DNA of 64,000 nt from Ferrovibrio sp036381655 (GTDB lineage Bacteria > Pseudomonadota > Alphaproteobacteria > Ferrovibrionales > Ferrovibrionaceae), in assembly GCF_036381655.1 (NCBI RefSeq), contig NZ_DASVCJ010000082.1, positions 1 through 64,000 on the forward strand, written 5' to 3'. Every line of letters starts with the position of its first letter. Position 1 is the stretch's first letter. This document shows, piece by piece, positions 56,579 to 64,000 of the stretch. The position numbers and the translations under genes are program-made. The notes below the pieces were generated by a model. It searched no databases and had not been told where the DNA came from. It saw nothing but the letters and a program-made list of their open reading frames with translations.

Positions 56579-59214
56579 CCAAGCTGCTGCAATGCTTCTT
56601 CAAGCTTCCCGGCCAGGGCGGCCTGGGCGGCGCGGCGTTCACGCTGCTCCTCCACCACATGCTCCGGCGCACGCGCTGTGAAAGTGGCATCCCCCAGCTT
56701 GGCATCGAGCTTGGCGATCTCGGCCTGGGCCCTGTCGCGCTCCTTGGCGAGCCGCGAGCGCTCCTTGGCGATGTCGATGACGTCGGCGAGCGGCAGCACG
56801 AAGGTGGTTTCATCCACCACGATCCGGGCCGAACCCTGCGGCGCGTCGACATTCCGAGACATCGTCTCGATACGCGCCAGGCGCTTGATCGGATCGGCAT
56901 GCCGCTCCAGCCGCGCCAGCGTCTCGGCATTCGCCCCATTGGCGATCATGGCGATCTTCGCCGCCGCGGGAACGTTCAGCGCCGAACGCGCGCCGCGCAC
57001 GCCTTCGATCAGGCGGATCAGCCAGTCGATCTCGGCGGCGGCGGCCTTGTCCTCTGCGCGGGCGCCATCCGCCGGCCAGTCGCGCAGCATCAGATAGCCA
57101 CCGGGCTTGCCATACAGTTTGTCCCATAGCTCCTCGGTGACGAAGGGCATGAATGGATGCAGCAGATGCAGAAGCTGGCGCAGCGCATAGGCGCAGGTTG
57201 CCTGCGTCTCGGCTTTCAGCCCGGCATCCTCGCCGTTCAACGCCGGCTTGATCAGTTCGAGATACCAGTCGCAGAAGGTGCCCCAGGTGAAATGATAGAG
57301 CGCGCCGGCTGCTTCGTTGAACTTATACGCATCAAGCGCAGCTTCCACGTCGCGCGCCGCCTGGCCAAGCCGGCCGAGAATCCATTTGTTGATCGTGCCC
57401 TGCACCTCGGCCGGATCGAAATCGGCCGATAGAACGCAGCCGTTCATTTCGGCAAAGCGTGCGGCATTCCACAGTTTGGTGGCGAAGTTGCGGTAGCCCT
57501 CGACCCGCTGCTCCGACATTTTCACGTCGCGGCCCTGGGCGGCGAAGATGGAAAGCGTGAAGCGCAGCGCATCGGCGCCGTATTTGCCGATGATGTCGAG
57601 CGGGTCCATCACGTTGCCCTTGGACTTCGACATCTTCTGGCCCTTTTCGTCGCGGACCAGGGCATGGATGTAGACCGTATGGAACGGCACCTGCGTGGTG
57701 AAATGCAGCCCCATCATGATCATCCGGGCAACCCAGAAGAAGATGATGTCGAAACCGGTCACCAGCACATCCGTCGGATAATGCGACTTCAGCACCGGGG
57801 TCTGCTCCGGCCAGCCAAGCGTCGAAAACGGCCACAGCGCCGATGAGAACCAGGTATCCAGCACATCGGGATCGCGGGTGAGTTCGACTGCCTTGCCATA
57901 ATGCCTGTCGGCTTCGGCCTGCGCCTCAGCTTCGTCGTAGGCCACGAAGACCTTGCCATCCGGGCCATACCAGGCCGGGATCTGGTGCCCCCACCAGAGC
58001 TGGCGCGAAATGCACCAGGGCTGGATGTTGCGCATCCATTCGAAATAGGTCTTTTCCCAGTTCTTCGGCACAAACTGGATATCGCCTTTCTCCACCGCCT
58101 CGATGGCCGGTTTGGCCAGAACTTCGGCGTTGACGTACCATTGCTCGGTCAGCCAGGGCTCGATGACGACCTGCGAACGATCGCCATGCGGCACCATATG
58201 CGTGTTCGGCTCGATCTTCTCGACCAGCCCCAGCCCTTCCAGATCGGCAACGATCTGCTTGCGCGCGGCGAAGCGCTCCATGCCACGGTATTTCTCCGGC
58301 ACGGCATCGTTCAGATGAGCATGCTTGTCGAAGATGTTGATCATCTCCAGGCCATGCCGCTTGCCGACTTCAAAATCGTTGAAGTCATGCGCCGGCGTGA
58401 TCTTCACCGCACCGGAGCCCTTCTCCGGATCGGAATATTCATCGGCGACGATCGGAATCCTGCGGCCGACCAGGGGCAGCACGGCATGCTTGCCGATCAG
58501 GTGTCTGTAGCGTTCGTCTTCCGGATGCACGGCGACGCCGGTATCGCCCAGCATCGTCTCCGGCCGCGTGGTCGCCACCGTGATGTAGGTGTCGGGCATC
58601 CCCTCGATGGGATACTTGAAGTACCAGAGGTGGCTTTTGACCTCATGCTGCTCGACCTCGAGATCGGAGATCGCGGTCAGCAGCTTGGGATCCCAGTTGA
58701 CCAGCCGCTGGTCCTTGTAGATCAGGCCATCGCGATAGAGTTCGACGAAAACCTTGCGGACGGCAGCCGACAGGCCCTCGTCCATGGTGAAGCGCTCGCG
58801 GCTCCAGTCGCAGCTTTCGCCGAGCCGGCGCTGCTGGCTGGTGATCATGCCGCCGGATTCCGCCTTCCATTTCCAGACGCGCTCGACGAAGGCTTCGCGC
58901 CCCATCTGATGGCGGTTCATCTGCTGCGCGGCCAGTTGGCGCTCGACCACCATCTGCGTGGCGATGCCGGCATGATCGGTGCCGGGCTGCCAGAGCGTAT
59001 CGCGGCCGCGCATGCGCTGATAGCGGATCAGGACATCCTGCAGCGTGTGATTGAGCGCATGGCCCATATGCAGGCTGCCGGTCACATTCGGCGGCGGCAG
59101 GGCGATGGTGTAGGGCTTGCCGGACTTCACGCCATGCCGGAAGCAACCGGCCTCCTCCCAGGCCTTGTAGAGGCGCGGTTCCACATCCTGCGGCGAATAG
59201 GTCTTGTCCAGCAT
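56575..59214 (-). CDS. valS: Valyl-tRNA synthetase
   Basis: An 879-residue class I synthetase from ATG 59214 (MLDKTYSPQDVEPRLYKAWE); ATGs at 59220 and 59241 are alternatives with no better ribosome-binding site. The HIGH motif appears as NVTGSLHMGHALN, and KMSKSKGNVMDPLD is the KMSKS loop. The editing domain (about 190-330) and C-terminal coiled coil (ERSRLAKERDRAQAEIAKLD) are complete. It charges tRNA-Val and edits threonine. It is upstream of the deaminase gene and downstream of popZ. Confidence 0.97.
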   Translation of the reverse strand: MLDKTYSPQDVEPRLYKAWEEAGCFRHGVKSGKPYTIALPPPNVTGSLHMGHALNHTLQDVLIRYQRMRGRDTLWQPGTDHAGIATQMVVERQLAAQQMNRHQMGREAFVERVWKWKAESGGMITSQQRRLGESCDWSRERFTMDEGLSAAVRKVFVELYRDGLIYKDQRLVNWDPKLLTAISDLEVEQHEVKSHLWYFKYPIEGMPDTYITVATTRPETMLGDTGVAVHPEDERYRHLIGKHAVLPLVGRRIPIVADEYSDPEKGSGAVKITPAHDFNDFEVGKRHGLEMINIFDKHAHLNDAVPEKYRGMERFAARKQIVADLEGLGLVEKIEPNTHMVPHGDRSQVVIEPWLTEQWYVNAEVLAKPAIEAVEKGDIQFVPKNWEKTYFEWMRNIQPWCISRQLWWGHQIPAWYGPDGKVFVAYDEAEAQAEADRHYGKAVELTRDPDVLDTWFSSALWPFSTLGWPEQTPVLKSHYPTDVLVTGFDIIFFWVARMIMMGLHFTTQVPFHTVYIHALVRDEKGQKMSKSKGNVMDPLDIIGKYGADALRFTLSIFAAQGRDVKMSEQRVEGYRNFATKLWNAARFAEMNGCVLSADFDPAEVQGTINKWILGRLGQAARDVEAALDAYKFNEAAGALYHFTWGTFCDWYLELIKPALNGEDAGLKAETQATCAYALRQLLHLLHPFMPFVTEELWDKLYGKPGGYLMLRDWPADGARAEDKAAAAEIDWLIRLIEGVRGARSALNVPAAAKIAMIANGANAETLARLERHADPIKRLARIETMSRNVDAPQGSARIVVDETTFVLPLADVIDIAKERSRLAKERDRAQAEIAKLDAKLGDATFTARAPEHVVEEQRERRAAQAALAGKLEEALQQLG

Positions 59215-59307
59215 AAGCATCAACTCGGGTACGGCGTCCAAAGGGGCGAAAAATAAAGACGATCCGGACCGGTCAGTCCAGACCCGGACGCGCCAGAAAC
59301 CCGGATT

Positions 59308-59973
59308 TTACAGGAGATCCTGCTCTTCTTCCGCCTGGATCGTCAGCCGCGCGACCTCGCGCTCGACAATCCGCTGCACGATGGTGGCCAGATGCGCGTC
59401 CAGCCATTCCTTCAGCATCGGGCGCAGCAGCTCCTTGACCAGCTCTTCCAGGGTGCGCTGGCTGTTCCCCAGCCCCATGGCGCGCGAACCGGCCACGGCG
59501 CCGGAAAGCTGGCCCAGATGAGCGGCAGCCCGGGCGGCGGTCGGCGGCGAGACCAGCCCCTCCACCTCGTCGCGCACGACATCGGTGAGTTCCAAAATGT
59601 TTTCCCGCGGCTGCGGCCGCGGCGCAGCCCGGCGAGGCGGCGGCGGAGGTGGCGGCGGCTCGTAAGCCGGTTCCTCCTCGGGCTCCGGTTCCGGCTCAGC
59701 CGCGGCCATCACGGCCGGCTCGGGCTCAAGCTCCGGTTCGGGCTCGAAAGCGGGTTCGGGCATCGGCGGCTCAGGCTCAGGCTCAGGCTCCGGCGCCGTC
59801 ATCATCGGCTCAGGTTCCAGCTCGGGCTCGGGCTCGGGCGCAGGCGGCGGCGCAGCCGCTTCCTCAGCCGGCGTTGCCGGCTGCTCGGCTCCGTCTTCCG
59901 AAATGATCCGCCGAATGGAGGCGAGGATTTCCTCCATCGTCGGTTCATTCTGCCCAGCTTTAGGGTCGCTCAT
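59308..59973 (-). CDS. popZ: Polar organizing protein PopZ (DUF2497)
   Basis: A 221-residue protein from ATG 59973 (GTG 59985 also possible). The N-terminal helix EPTMEEILASIRRIISEDG is the client-binding region; a long Pro/Glu-rich spacer (about 35-115, PEPEPE repeats and a PPPPPPPP run) follows; the C-terminal oligomerisation helices are LEELVKELLRPMLKEWLDAH and IVQRIVEREVARL. PopZ condenses at the pole and anchors ParB, SpmX and cell-cycle kinases. It lies between tolC and valS. Confidence 0.95.
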   Translation of the reverse strand: MSDPKAGQNEPTMEEILASIRRIISEDGAEQPATPAEEAAAPPPAPEPEPELEPEPMMTAPEPEPEPEPPMPEPAFEPEPELEPEPAVMAAAEPEPEPEEEPAYEPPPPPPPPRRAAPRPQPRENILELTDVVRDEVEGLVSPPTAARAAAHLGQLSGAVAGSRAMGLGNSQRTLEELVKELLRPMLKEWLDAHLATIVQRIVEREVARLTIQAEEEQDLL

Positions 59974-60191
59974 CCCCTCGCTCACAAAAAACCTGCCAAA
60001 ACATCAGTTTACTCAGCGGCTGCCATATGGTCCCGCAGCCGCGGGCAGTTACCGACCCAGCCAAGCCGAATCAGCACATCCACGATATGCGCTGGCAAAG
60101 ATAACCGAACTGTTAACCAGGGTTAAGGGAATTTTCCGGAATCTCCCTCCAACCTTGGTTTTCGACCGATTCCGCGGCCGGGATTTACGGT

Positions 60192-61568
60192 TTACTCGGC
60201 GTTCAGACCGCCATCGGTGCCAAACCACTTGTTGCGGACGCGGTCGTAATTCTCGATCGGATCGTAATATTCGACCGGCAACGACAGCTGGCGGGCGCTC
60301 AAGCGGCCGATCGACGACAGCAGCGCAAAGCCGGCGACATACTCGTTGCGCCGCGCCTGCACCTCGGCAACCCGGGCATTGAGGTATTCCTGTTCGGCGT
60401 CCAACACGTCCAGCGTGGTGCGCGAACCGACTTCGGCTTCCTGCTGCACGCCTTCGAGGGCGACGCGGGCAGCCTCCACCTGCGCGCGGCGGGCCTCGAT
60501 ATTCGAGCGGGCCGTCATCAGGTTCTCCCAGGCCTGTACCACGGCCTGGCGTACCGCCCGCCGCTGCTCCTCCACCTGGATACGGCGCTGATTATGGATC
60601 TGCTTGCGCTGGCGGGTCTGGCTGTAGATGGAACCCGACTCATAGAGGGGTACGGTCAGCTGCAGCGACACCCGGGCGGAATCGGTTTCCAGATTGGCGC
60701 GCGAGGTTTCGTCCGCCTTGCTGAGCGAGCCGTTCAGCGACAGCGTCGGCAGCAGGGCGCCGGAGACGGCACGGACGTCGTACTTCGCCGCCACCTCGCG
60801 GAACTTGGCGCCCACCAGGTCCGGGTTCTCGTCATAGGCGATCTGGATCGCCTCCTGCTCACTAGCCGGCAATTGTGGCAGCGGCGGCGGCGAGGACAGC
60901 GTACCTGGCATCTCGCCGATGATGCGGGCCAGCACGGCCCGGCTGGAAACCAGGACGCCTTCGGCGGAAATGCGGTCGGCAATGGCCCCGCTCAAGCGCG
61001 ACTCAGCCTGCGCGACGTCGGTGCGGGTGATCTCGCCGACGCGGAAACGCTCGCGCGTCGCCTCGAGCTGCCGGCGCAGAACCTCCTCGTTGTTGCGGTT
61101 CAGGTCCAGCACGGCCTGGTTCTGCACGACATCCATGTAGGCGGTCACGGCGTCCAGCAGGACGCTGCGCTCGGTGCTGGCAAGGTCCTGCCGGCCGGCG
61201 AGAACCAATGCCTCGGCGGCCTCAGTGGCCGCTTCGGTGCGGCCGCCGCGATAGAGCGGTTCGGTGATCGTCAGCGACAGGGTTTTGGGCGTGATGGTGT
61301 CGCTTTGAAAGCTGGAGGATTGTGGATCGTAATCCTGCCGCAGCGTGCCGATCTCGCCGTTGACGCTCACCGTCGGCCGCCAGTTCGACAATGCCTGCGG
61401 CACGCCTTCATCGGTGGCGCGCAAGGCGGCGCGGGCGGAGAGCAATGTGGGATTGTTGTTGTAGGCGGCGCTCAATACTTCGTTGAAAGTCTGTGCCGAG
61501 GCCGGTTGCACGGCGATCAAGCAGCTTCCGGCAAGCGCCGAAGCAAGAAAGGCCTTAGTGAAGTTCAT
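60192..61568 (-). CDS. tolC: TolC-family outer-membrane efflux protein
   Basis: A 458-residue protein from ATG 61568 with a signal peptide (MNFTKAFLASALAGSCLIAV, cleavage after ASAQ). The two repeated OEP domains are visible: TFNEVLSAAYNNNPTLLSAR / LSLTITEPLYRGGRTEAATE and AIQIAYDENPDLVGAKFREV / LQLTVPLYESGSIYSQTRQR. It forms the outer-membrane channel for type I secretion and RND pumps; no inner-membrane partner is adjacent. Downstream of the rhodanese gene, as in many Rhodospirillales. Confidence 0.95.
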   Translation of the reverse strand: MNFTKAFLASALAGSCLIAVQPASAQTFNEVLSAAYNNNPTLLSARAALRATDEGVPQALSNWRPTVSVNGEIGTLRQDYDPQSSSFQSDTITPKTLSLTITEPLYRGGRTEAATEAAEALVLAGRQDLASTERSVLLDAVTAYMDVVQNQAVLDLNRNNEEVLRRQLEATRERFRVGEITRTDVAQAESRLSGAIADRISAEGVLVSSRAVLARIIGEMPGTLSSPPPLPQLPASEQEAIQIAYDENPDLVGAKFREVAAKYDVRAVSGALLPTLSLNGSLSKADETSRANLETDSARVSLQLTVPLYESGSIYSQTRQRKQIHNQRRIQVEEQRRAVRQAVVQAWENLMTARSNIEARRAQVEAARVALEGVQQEAEVGSRTTLDVLDAEQEYLNARVAEVQARRNEYVAGFALLSSIGRLSARQLSLPVEYYDPIENYDRVRNKWFGTDGGLNAE

Positions 61569-61661
61569 GCCGTGTATCCATTTCTTTTTGTTGCCTGCGT
61601 GGCGTCGCGCCATGCCGAACTCGTCTTCCCCGGAACTCTTGTTGTTATTTGCACACGGAAC

Positions 61662-61994
61662 TCAGTATTTGGCCATCGAGGGATCAATCTGCTCAGCCCA
61701 GGCATGAATACCGCCCGCAAGATTGATTGCCTGCGAAAAACCGTTCTGCCGCAGCCATCCCGTCACCTGACGGCTGCGGCCACCGTGATGGCACATCACC
61801 ACCAGCGGCTTGTCCTGCGGCAGTTCGGCGGCCCGGGAGGGGACCTGCCGCATCGGGATGTGCATGGCGCCCGCAAGCGCACATGCCGTCACTTCCCAAT
61901 CCTCCCGCACATCCAGCACGGCGATGTCGCGACCGCCCTTGCGCCAGGCATCCAGCTGGGCGACATCGATCTCGAGCGGGGCAGGGTCAGTCAT
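61662..61994 (-). CDS. Rhodanese-domain sulfurtransferase
   Basis: A 110-residue single-domain rhodanese. AVLDVREDWEV and the active-site loop VVMCHHGGRSRQV (Cys68, C-H-H-G-G-R) are intact, and INLAGGIHAWAEQIDPSM is the GGxxAW end. It transfers sulfane sulfur; the acceptor is unknown. It lies 20 bases after the PIMT gene and is likely in the same operon with tolC. Confidence 0.93.
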   Translation of the reverse strand: MTDPAPLEIDVAQLDAWRKGGRDIAVLDVREDWEVTACALAGAMHIPMRQVPSRAAELPQDKPLVVMCHHGGRSRQVTGWLRQNGFSQAINLAGGIHAWAEQIDPSMAKY

Positions 61995-62014
61995 AACAGG
62001 CTTTCAGCGGTCTC

Positions 62015-62686
62015 TTAAAATACAAATCCGGCCGGCCGTTCGAATCCGGGCATCGGCGGCGTCCCGGCATCGAACAGCACCCGCTGCGGGAACAGATCGC
62101 CGGTGCGCTTGACGATGACCGCCTGGCCGATGGGCGCTTCGGGGGGCCGCACCACGCCGACCAGCCGGCCGCCATCGGCGAGCTGGTTCAGCAGCGCGGG
62201 GGAAATCTCCGGCACGGCGCCGGCCAGCAGCATGACGTTGAACGGCGCCTGCTTCTGCAGCCCGTCCTTCAAGGCGCCTTCCACCACGGCGACATTGTCG
62301 ATCCCCAGGGCCTGCAGGGTCTGGCTGGCCTGCTGTGCCAGGGCCGGATCACTTTCCAGCCCGATTACCGTATTGGCGATCTTGGCCAGCACGGCGACCT
62401 CGTAGCCGGTGGTGCAGCCGACCACCAGGGCGATGTCCTGCTGCTGGACCTCTGCTTCCTGCAGCAACCGCGCAAGCACCATCGGCTCCATAAGGTAGCG
62501 GCCCGGGGCGACCATGACGTCCTCGTCGACATAGGCCACGCCACGATAGGGCTTCGGCACGAATTGTTCGCGCGGCACCGCCTCCATGGCGTCGATCACC
62601 TGCTCGTCGATGACCCGGTTCGGGCGGAGCTGGGAAAGCACCATCTGGCGGCGAGCTTCGGCATATTGGCGGTCGGCGAGAGCCAT
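62015..62686 (-). CDS. Protein-L-isoaspartate O-methyltransferase-family protein
   Basis: A 223-residue protein from ATG 62686 (MALADRQYAEARRQMVLSQL). PREQFVPKPYRGVAYVDEDVM and LMEPMVLARLLQEAEVQQQD resemble PCMT; the SAM motif I is changed (ALVVGCTTGYEVAVLAKI rather than LEIGTGSGYQ). Some Rhodospirillales members of this branch lack true repair activity. It begins the rhodanese-tolC-popZ direction of genes. The methyl donor site may still bind SAM. Confidence 0.88.
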   Translation of the reverse strand: MALADRQYAEARRQMVLSQLRPNRVIDEQVIDAMEAVPREQFVPKPYRGVAYVDEDVMVAPGRYLMEPMVLARLLQEAEVQQQDIALVVGCTTGYEVAVLAKIANTVIGLESDPALAQQASQTLQALGIDNVAVVEGALKDGLQKQAPFNVMLLAGAVPEISPALLNQLADGGRLVGVVRPPEAPIGQAVIVKRTGDLFPQRVLFDAGTPPMPGFERPAGFVF

Positions 62687-62866
62687 GGGTCTGGAATCCT
62701 GGCTAGACAGAGAAAAGTTCGCGCCGTTTATAATGCTGCGATGCGGTGAAAACAACGCCTGTATGCTGGCTTAGCCGCAATTGGTAATGCCCGTCACAGG
62801 CGTGCCGCCGCCGGCAGGCTCTTGACCCCGCAGGAGCGAAACCCTTACTAAGGGGCGCGCTCGCGA

Positions 62867-62940
62867 GGTCCGGTGGCGGAGTGGTGACGCAGCGGACTGC
62901 AAATCCGCGTACGCCGGTTCAATTCCGGCCCGGACCTCCA
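62867..62940 (+). tRNA. tRNA-Cys (GCA)
   Basis: A 74-nt cloverleaf on the plus strand: acceptor GGTCCGG/CCGGACC, anticodon loop CTGCAAA (GCA), T-loop TTCAATT, discriminator T and encoded CCA. Confidence 0.97.
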
Positions 62941-63001
62941 TTCTTCCCCAAAATTGCAACCTGACCCTTCCCGCTCGCGCATGGCCGCGGCCATAATCGG
63001 C

Positions 63002-64000
63002 ATGCGATTCGATGAGGCTGCCATGCCGCCGGGAACCACCCCGCCGTTAACGACCGGCCCGTTGCAAAACAATGCTGTAGCCCGGGACCCTTTGCGGGAA
63101 GCGATCCGGGCCGCGCACCGGATGGATGAGACGGCCTGCATCTCCGAGCGGCTGAAATCGGCGGCCCTGCCGCCGGAACGCGCCGCCCGCATCTCCACCG
63201 AGGCGGCAGCCCTGGTCCAGACCCTGCGCGACCGGCGCAGCACCAATTCCCCCGTCGAGGCCTTCATGCGCCAGTACGGGCTATCGTCCCAGGAAGGCGT
63301 GCTGCTGATGTGCCTGGCCGAGGCGCTGCTGCGCATCCCCGACAGCGACACCGCCGACGCCCTCATCCGCGACAAGCTCGGCGGCGCCGACTGGACTCGC
63401 CATCTTGGCCGGGCCGATGACCTGCTGGTCAACGCCTCGAGCTGGGCGCTGGTGCTGACCGGGGAGTTGCTGCGCCGGGACGTCGCCGCCCCCCGCCCCT
63501 GGCATGACGGCTTGCGCCAGGCCGTCGCGCGGTTGGGCGAACCGGTGATCCGGGCGGCGATCCGCCATGCCATGCGTATGCTTGGCGATCAGTTCGTGCT
63601 GGGCGAAAGCATCCAGGCGGCCTTGCGCCGCGCCCGCGACGACGAGGCGAACGGCTACCGCCATTCCTTCGATATGCTCGGCGAGGCGGCCCGCACCATG
63701 GCCGATGCCGACCGCTATCTGGCCGCCTATTCCAATGCCATTGCGGCAATCGGCAAGGCGGGCGCCGGCCGCGGCCCGGTTGAGGGTCCGGGCATTTCGG
63801 TCAAGCTGTCCGCATTGCATCCCCGCTACGAGTTCGCGCAACGGCATCGCGTCATGACCGAGCTGCTGCCGCGGCTGATCGGGCTGTGCCGCGAAGCCAA
63901 GGCGGCCAATATCGGATTGACCATCGATGCCGAGGAAGCCGATCGCCTCGATCTGTCGCTGGACCTGATCGAAGCCCTGGCGGAAGAGCCGAGCCTGCGC
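63002..64000 (+). CDS. putA: Bifunctional proline dehydrogenase / P5C dehydrogenase (PutA), N-terminal part
   Basis: The frame opens at ATG 63002 (ATG 63023 also possible) and runs off the window after 333 codons without a stop. It covers the PutA arm/alpha domain (DPLREAIRAAHRMDETACIS, VEAFMRQYGLSSQEGVLLMC, LAEALLRIPD) and the start of the TIM-barrel PRODH domain (VEGPGISVKLSALHPRYEF with the conserved Lys, and TIDAEEADRLDLSLDLIEAL). The N-terminal ribbon-helix-helix DNA-binding domain is absent, so this is a non-repressor PutA. It oxidises proline to glutamate, passing electrons to FAD and quinone. tRNA-Cys lies just upstream. Confidence 0.93.
   Translation, partial: MRFDEAAMPPGTTPPLTTGPLQNNAVARDPLREAIRAAHRMDETACISERLKSAALPPERAARISTEAAALVQTLRDRRSTNSPVEAFMRQYGLSSQEGVLLMCLAEALLRIPDSDTADALIRDKLGGADWTRHLGRADDLLVNASSWALVLTGELLRRDVAAPRPWHDGLRQAVARLGEPVIRAAIRHAMRMLGDQFVLGESIQAALRRARDDEANGYRHSFDMLGEAARTMADADRYLAAYSNAIAAIGKAGAGRGPVEGPGISVKLSALHPRYEFAQRHRVMTELLPRLIGLCREAKAANIGLTIDAEEADRLDLSLDLIEALAEEPSLR

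Noticed and set aside
59649..59906. Low-complexity open frames opposite popZ
   Set aside because: They arise from the Pro/Glu repeat spacer read in other frames and carry no independent evidence.

Overview
The window reads as the chromosome of a high-GC, flagellated alphaproteobacterium. The best indicators are an NDUFS4-type complex I accessory subunit (found in alphaproteobacteria and mitochondria), a PopZ polar organizer, a DUF2497/PopZ–valS–tolC–rhodanese–PIMT block, a form II carbon-monoxide-dehydrogenase-like cluster and CCA-encoding tRNAs. Gene styles resemble Rhodospirillales (Ferrovibrio-like), but this placement is inference; no search was run.

Left end (1-5670): the tail of a family 2 glycosyltransferase, tRNA-Arg(TCT), an NDUFS4 homologue and tRNA-Pro(TGG). 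The tRNA-Pro is the attachment site of a 4.2-kb integrative element bounded by a 37-bp perfect repeat of the 5' half of the tRNA. The element carries a replication-initiator-like winged-helix protein with iteron-like repeats in its 3' end, small proteins, an AlpA-type regulator, a degenerate tRNA-like gene, an excisionase interrupted by an in-frame TAG and a tyrosine integrase broken by a frameshift in a G run. It looks decayed and immobile.

5.7-24.4 kb: an HDAC-family/DUF192 pair, a PAS_5 protein, a two-domain cold-shock protein and a Panacea-domain (SocA-like) protein. Then come a coxG-coxS-coxL-coxM operon ending in a strong terminator, an Ldh_2-family dehydrogenase, an extradiol dioxygenase divergent from a TetR gene across a cluster of ATGAGA/TCTCAT palindromes, a cobalt-type nitrile hydratase operon (alpha, beta, accessory), an HtrA/response-regulator/histidine-kinase operon and a Tat-exported multicopper oxidase. 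tRNA-Ser(GCT) closes the block.

24.5-38 kb: a detoxification-flavoured stretch (YbaK deacylase, HCCA isomerase-like protein, three GSTs, GNATs, a fluoroacetate-dehalogenase-like hydrolase, methyltransferase), interrupted at 27.6-28.5 kb by a lower-GC scar with gene fragments, one recognisable as the N-terminus of a DUF262 protein. Then an OGT-like TPR glycosyltransferase, a D-aminoacylase, a D-2-hydroxyacid dehydrogenase and MsrQ.

38-64 kb: a membrane PAS histidine kinase; an isolated flgE preceded by a near-consensus sigma-54 promoter; a c-type cytochrome; a CBS protein; gatCAB with divergent ruvX; an OXA-type class D beta-lactamase; an MFS transporter; an ABC sugar-type importer lacking its ATPase, with a Tat-exported M19 dipeptidase; the cytidine deaminase-valS-popZ-tolC-rhodanese-PIMT block; tRNA-Cys(GCA); and the start of putA, which runs off the end.
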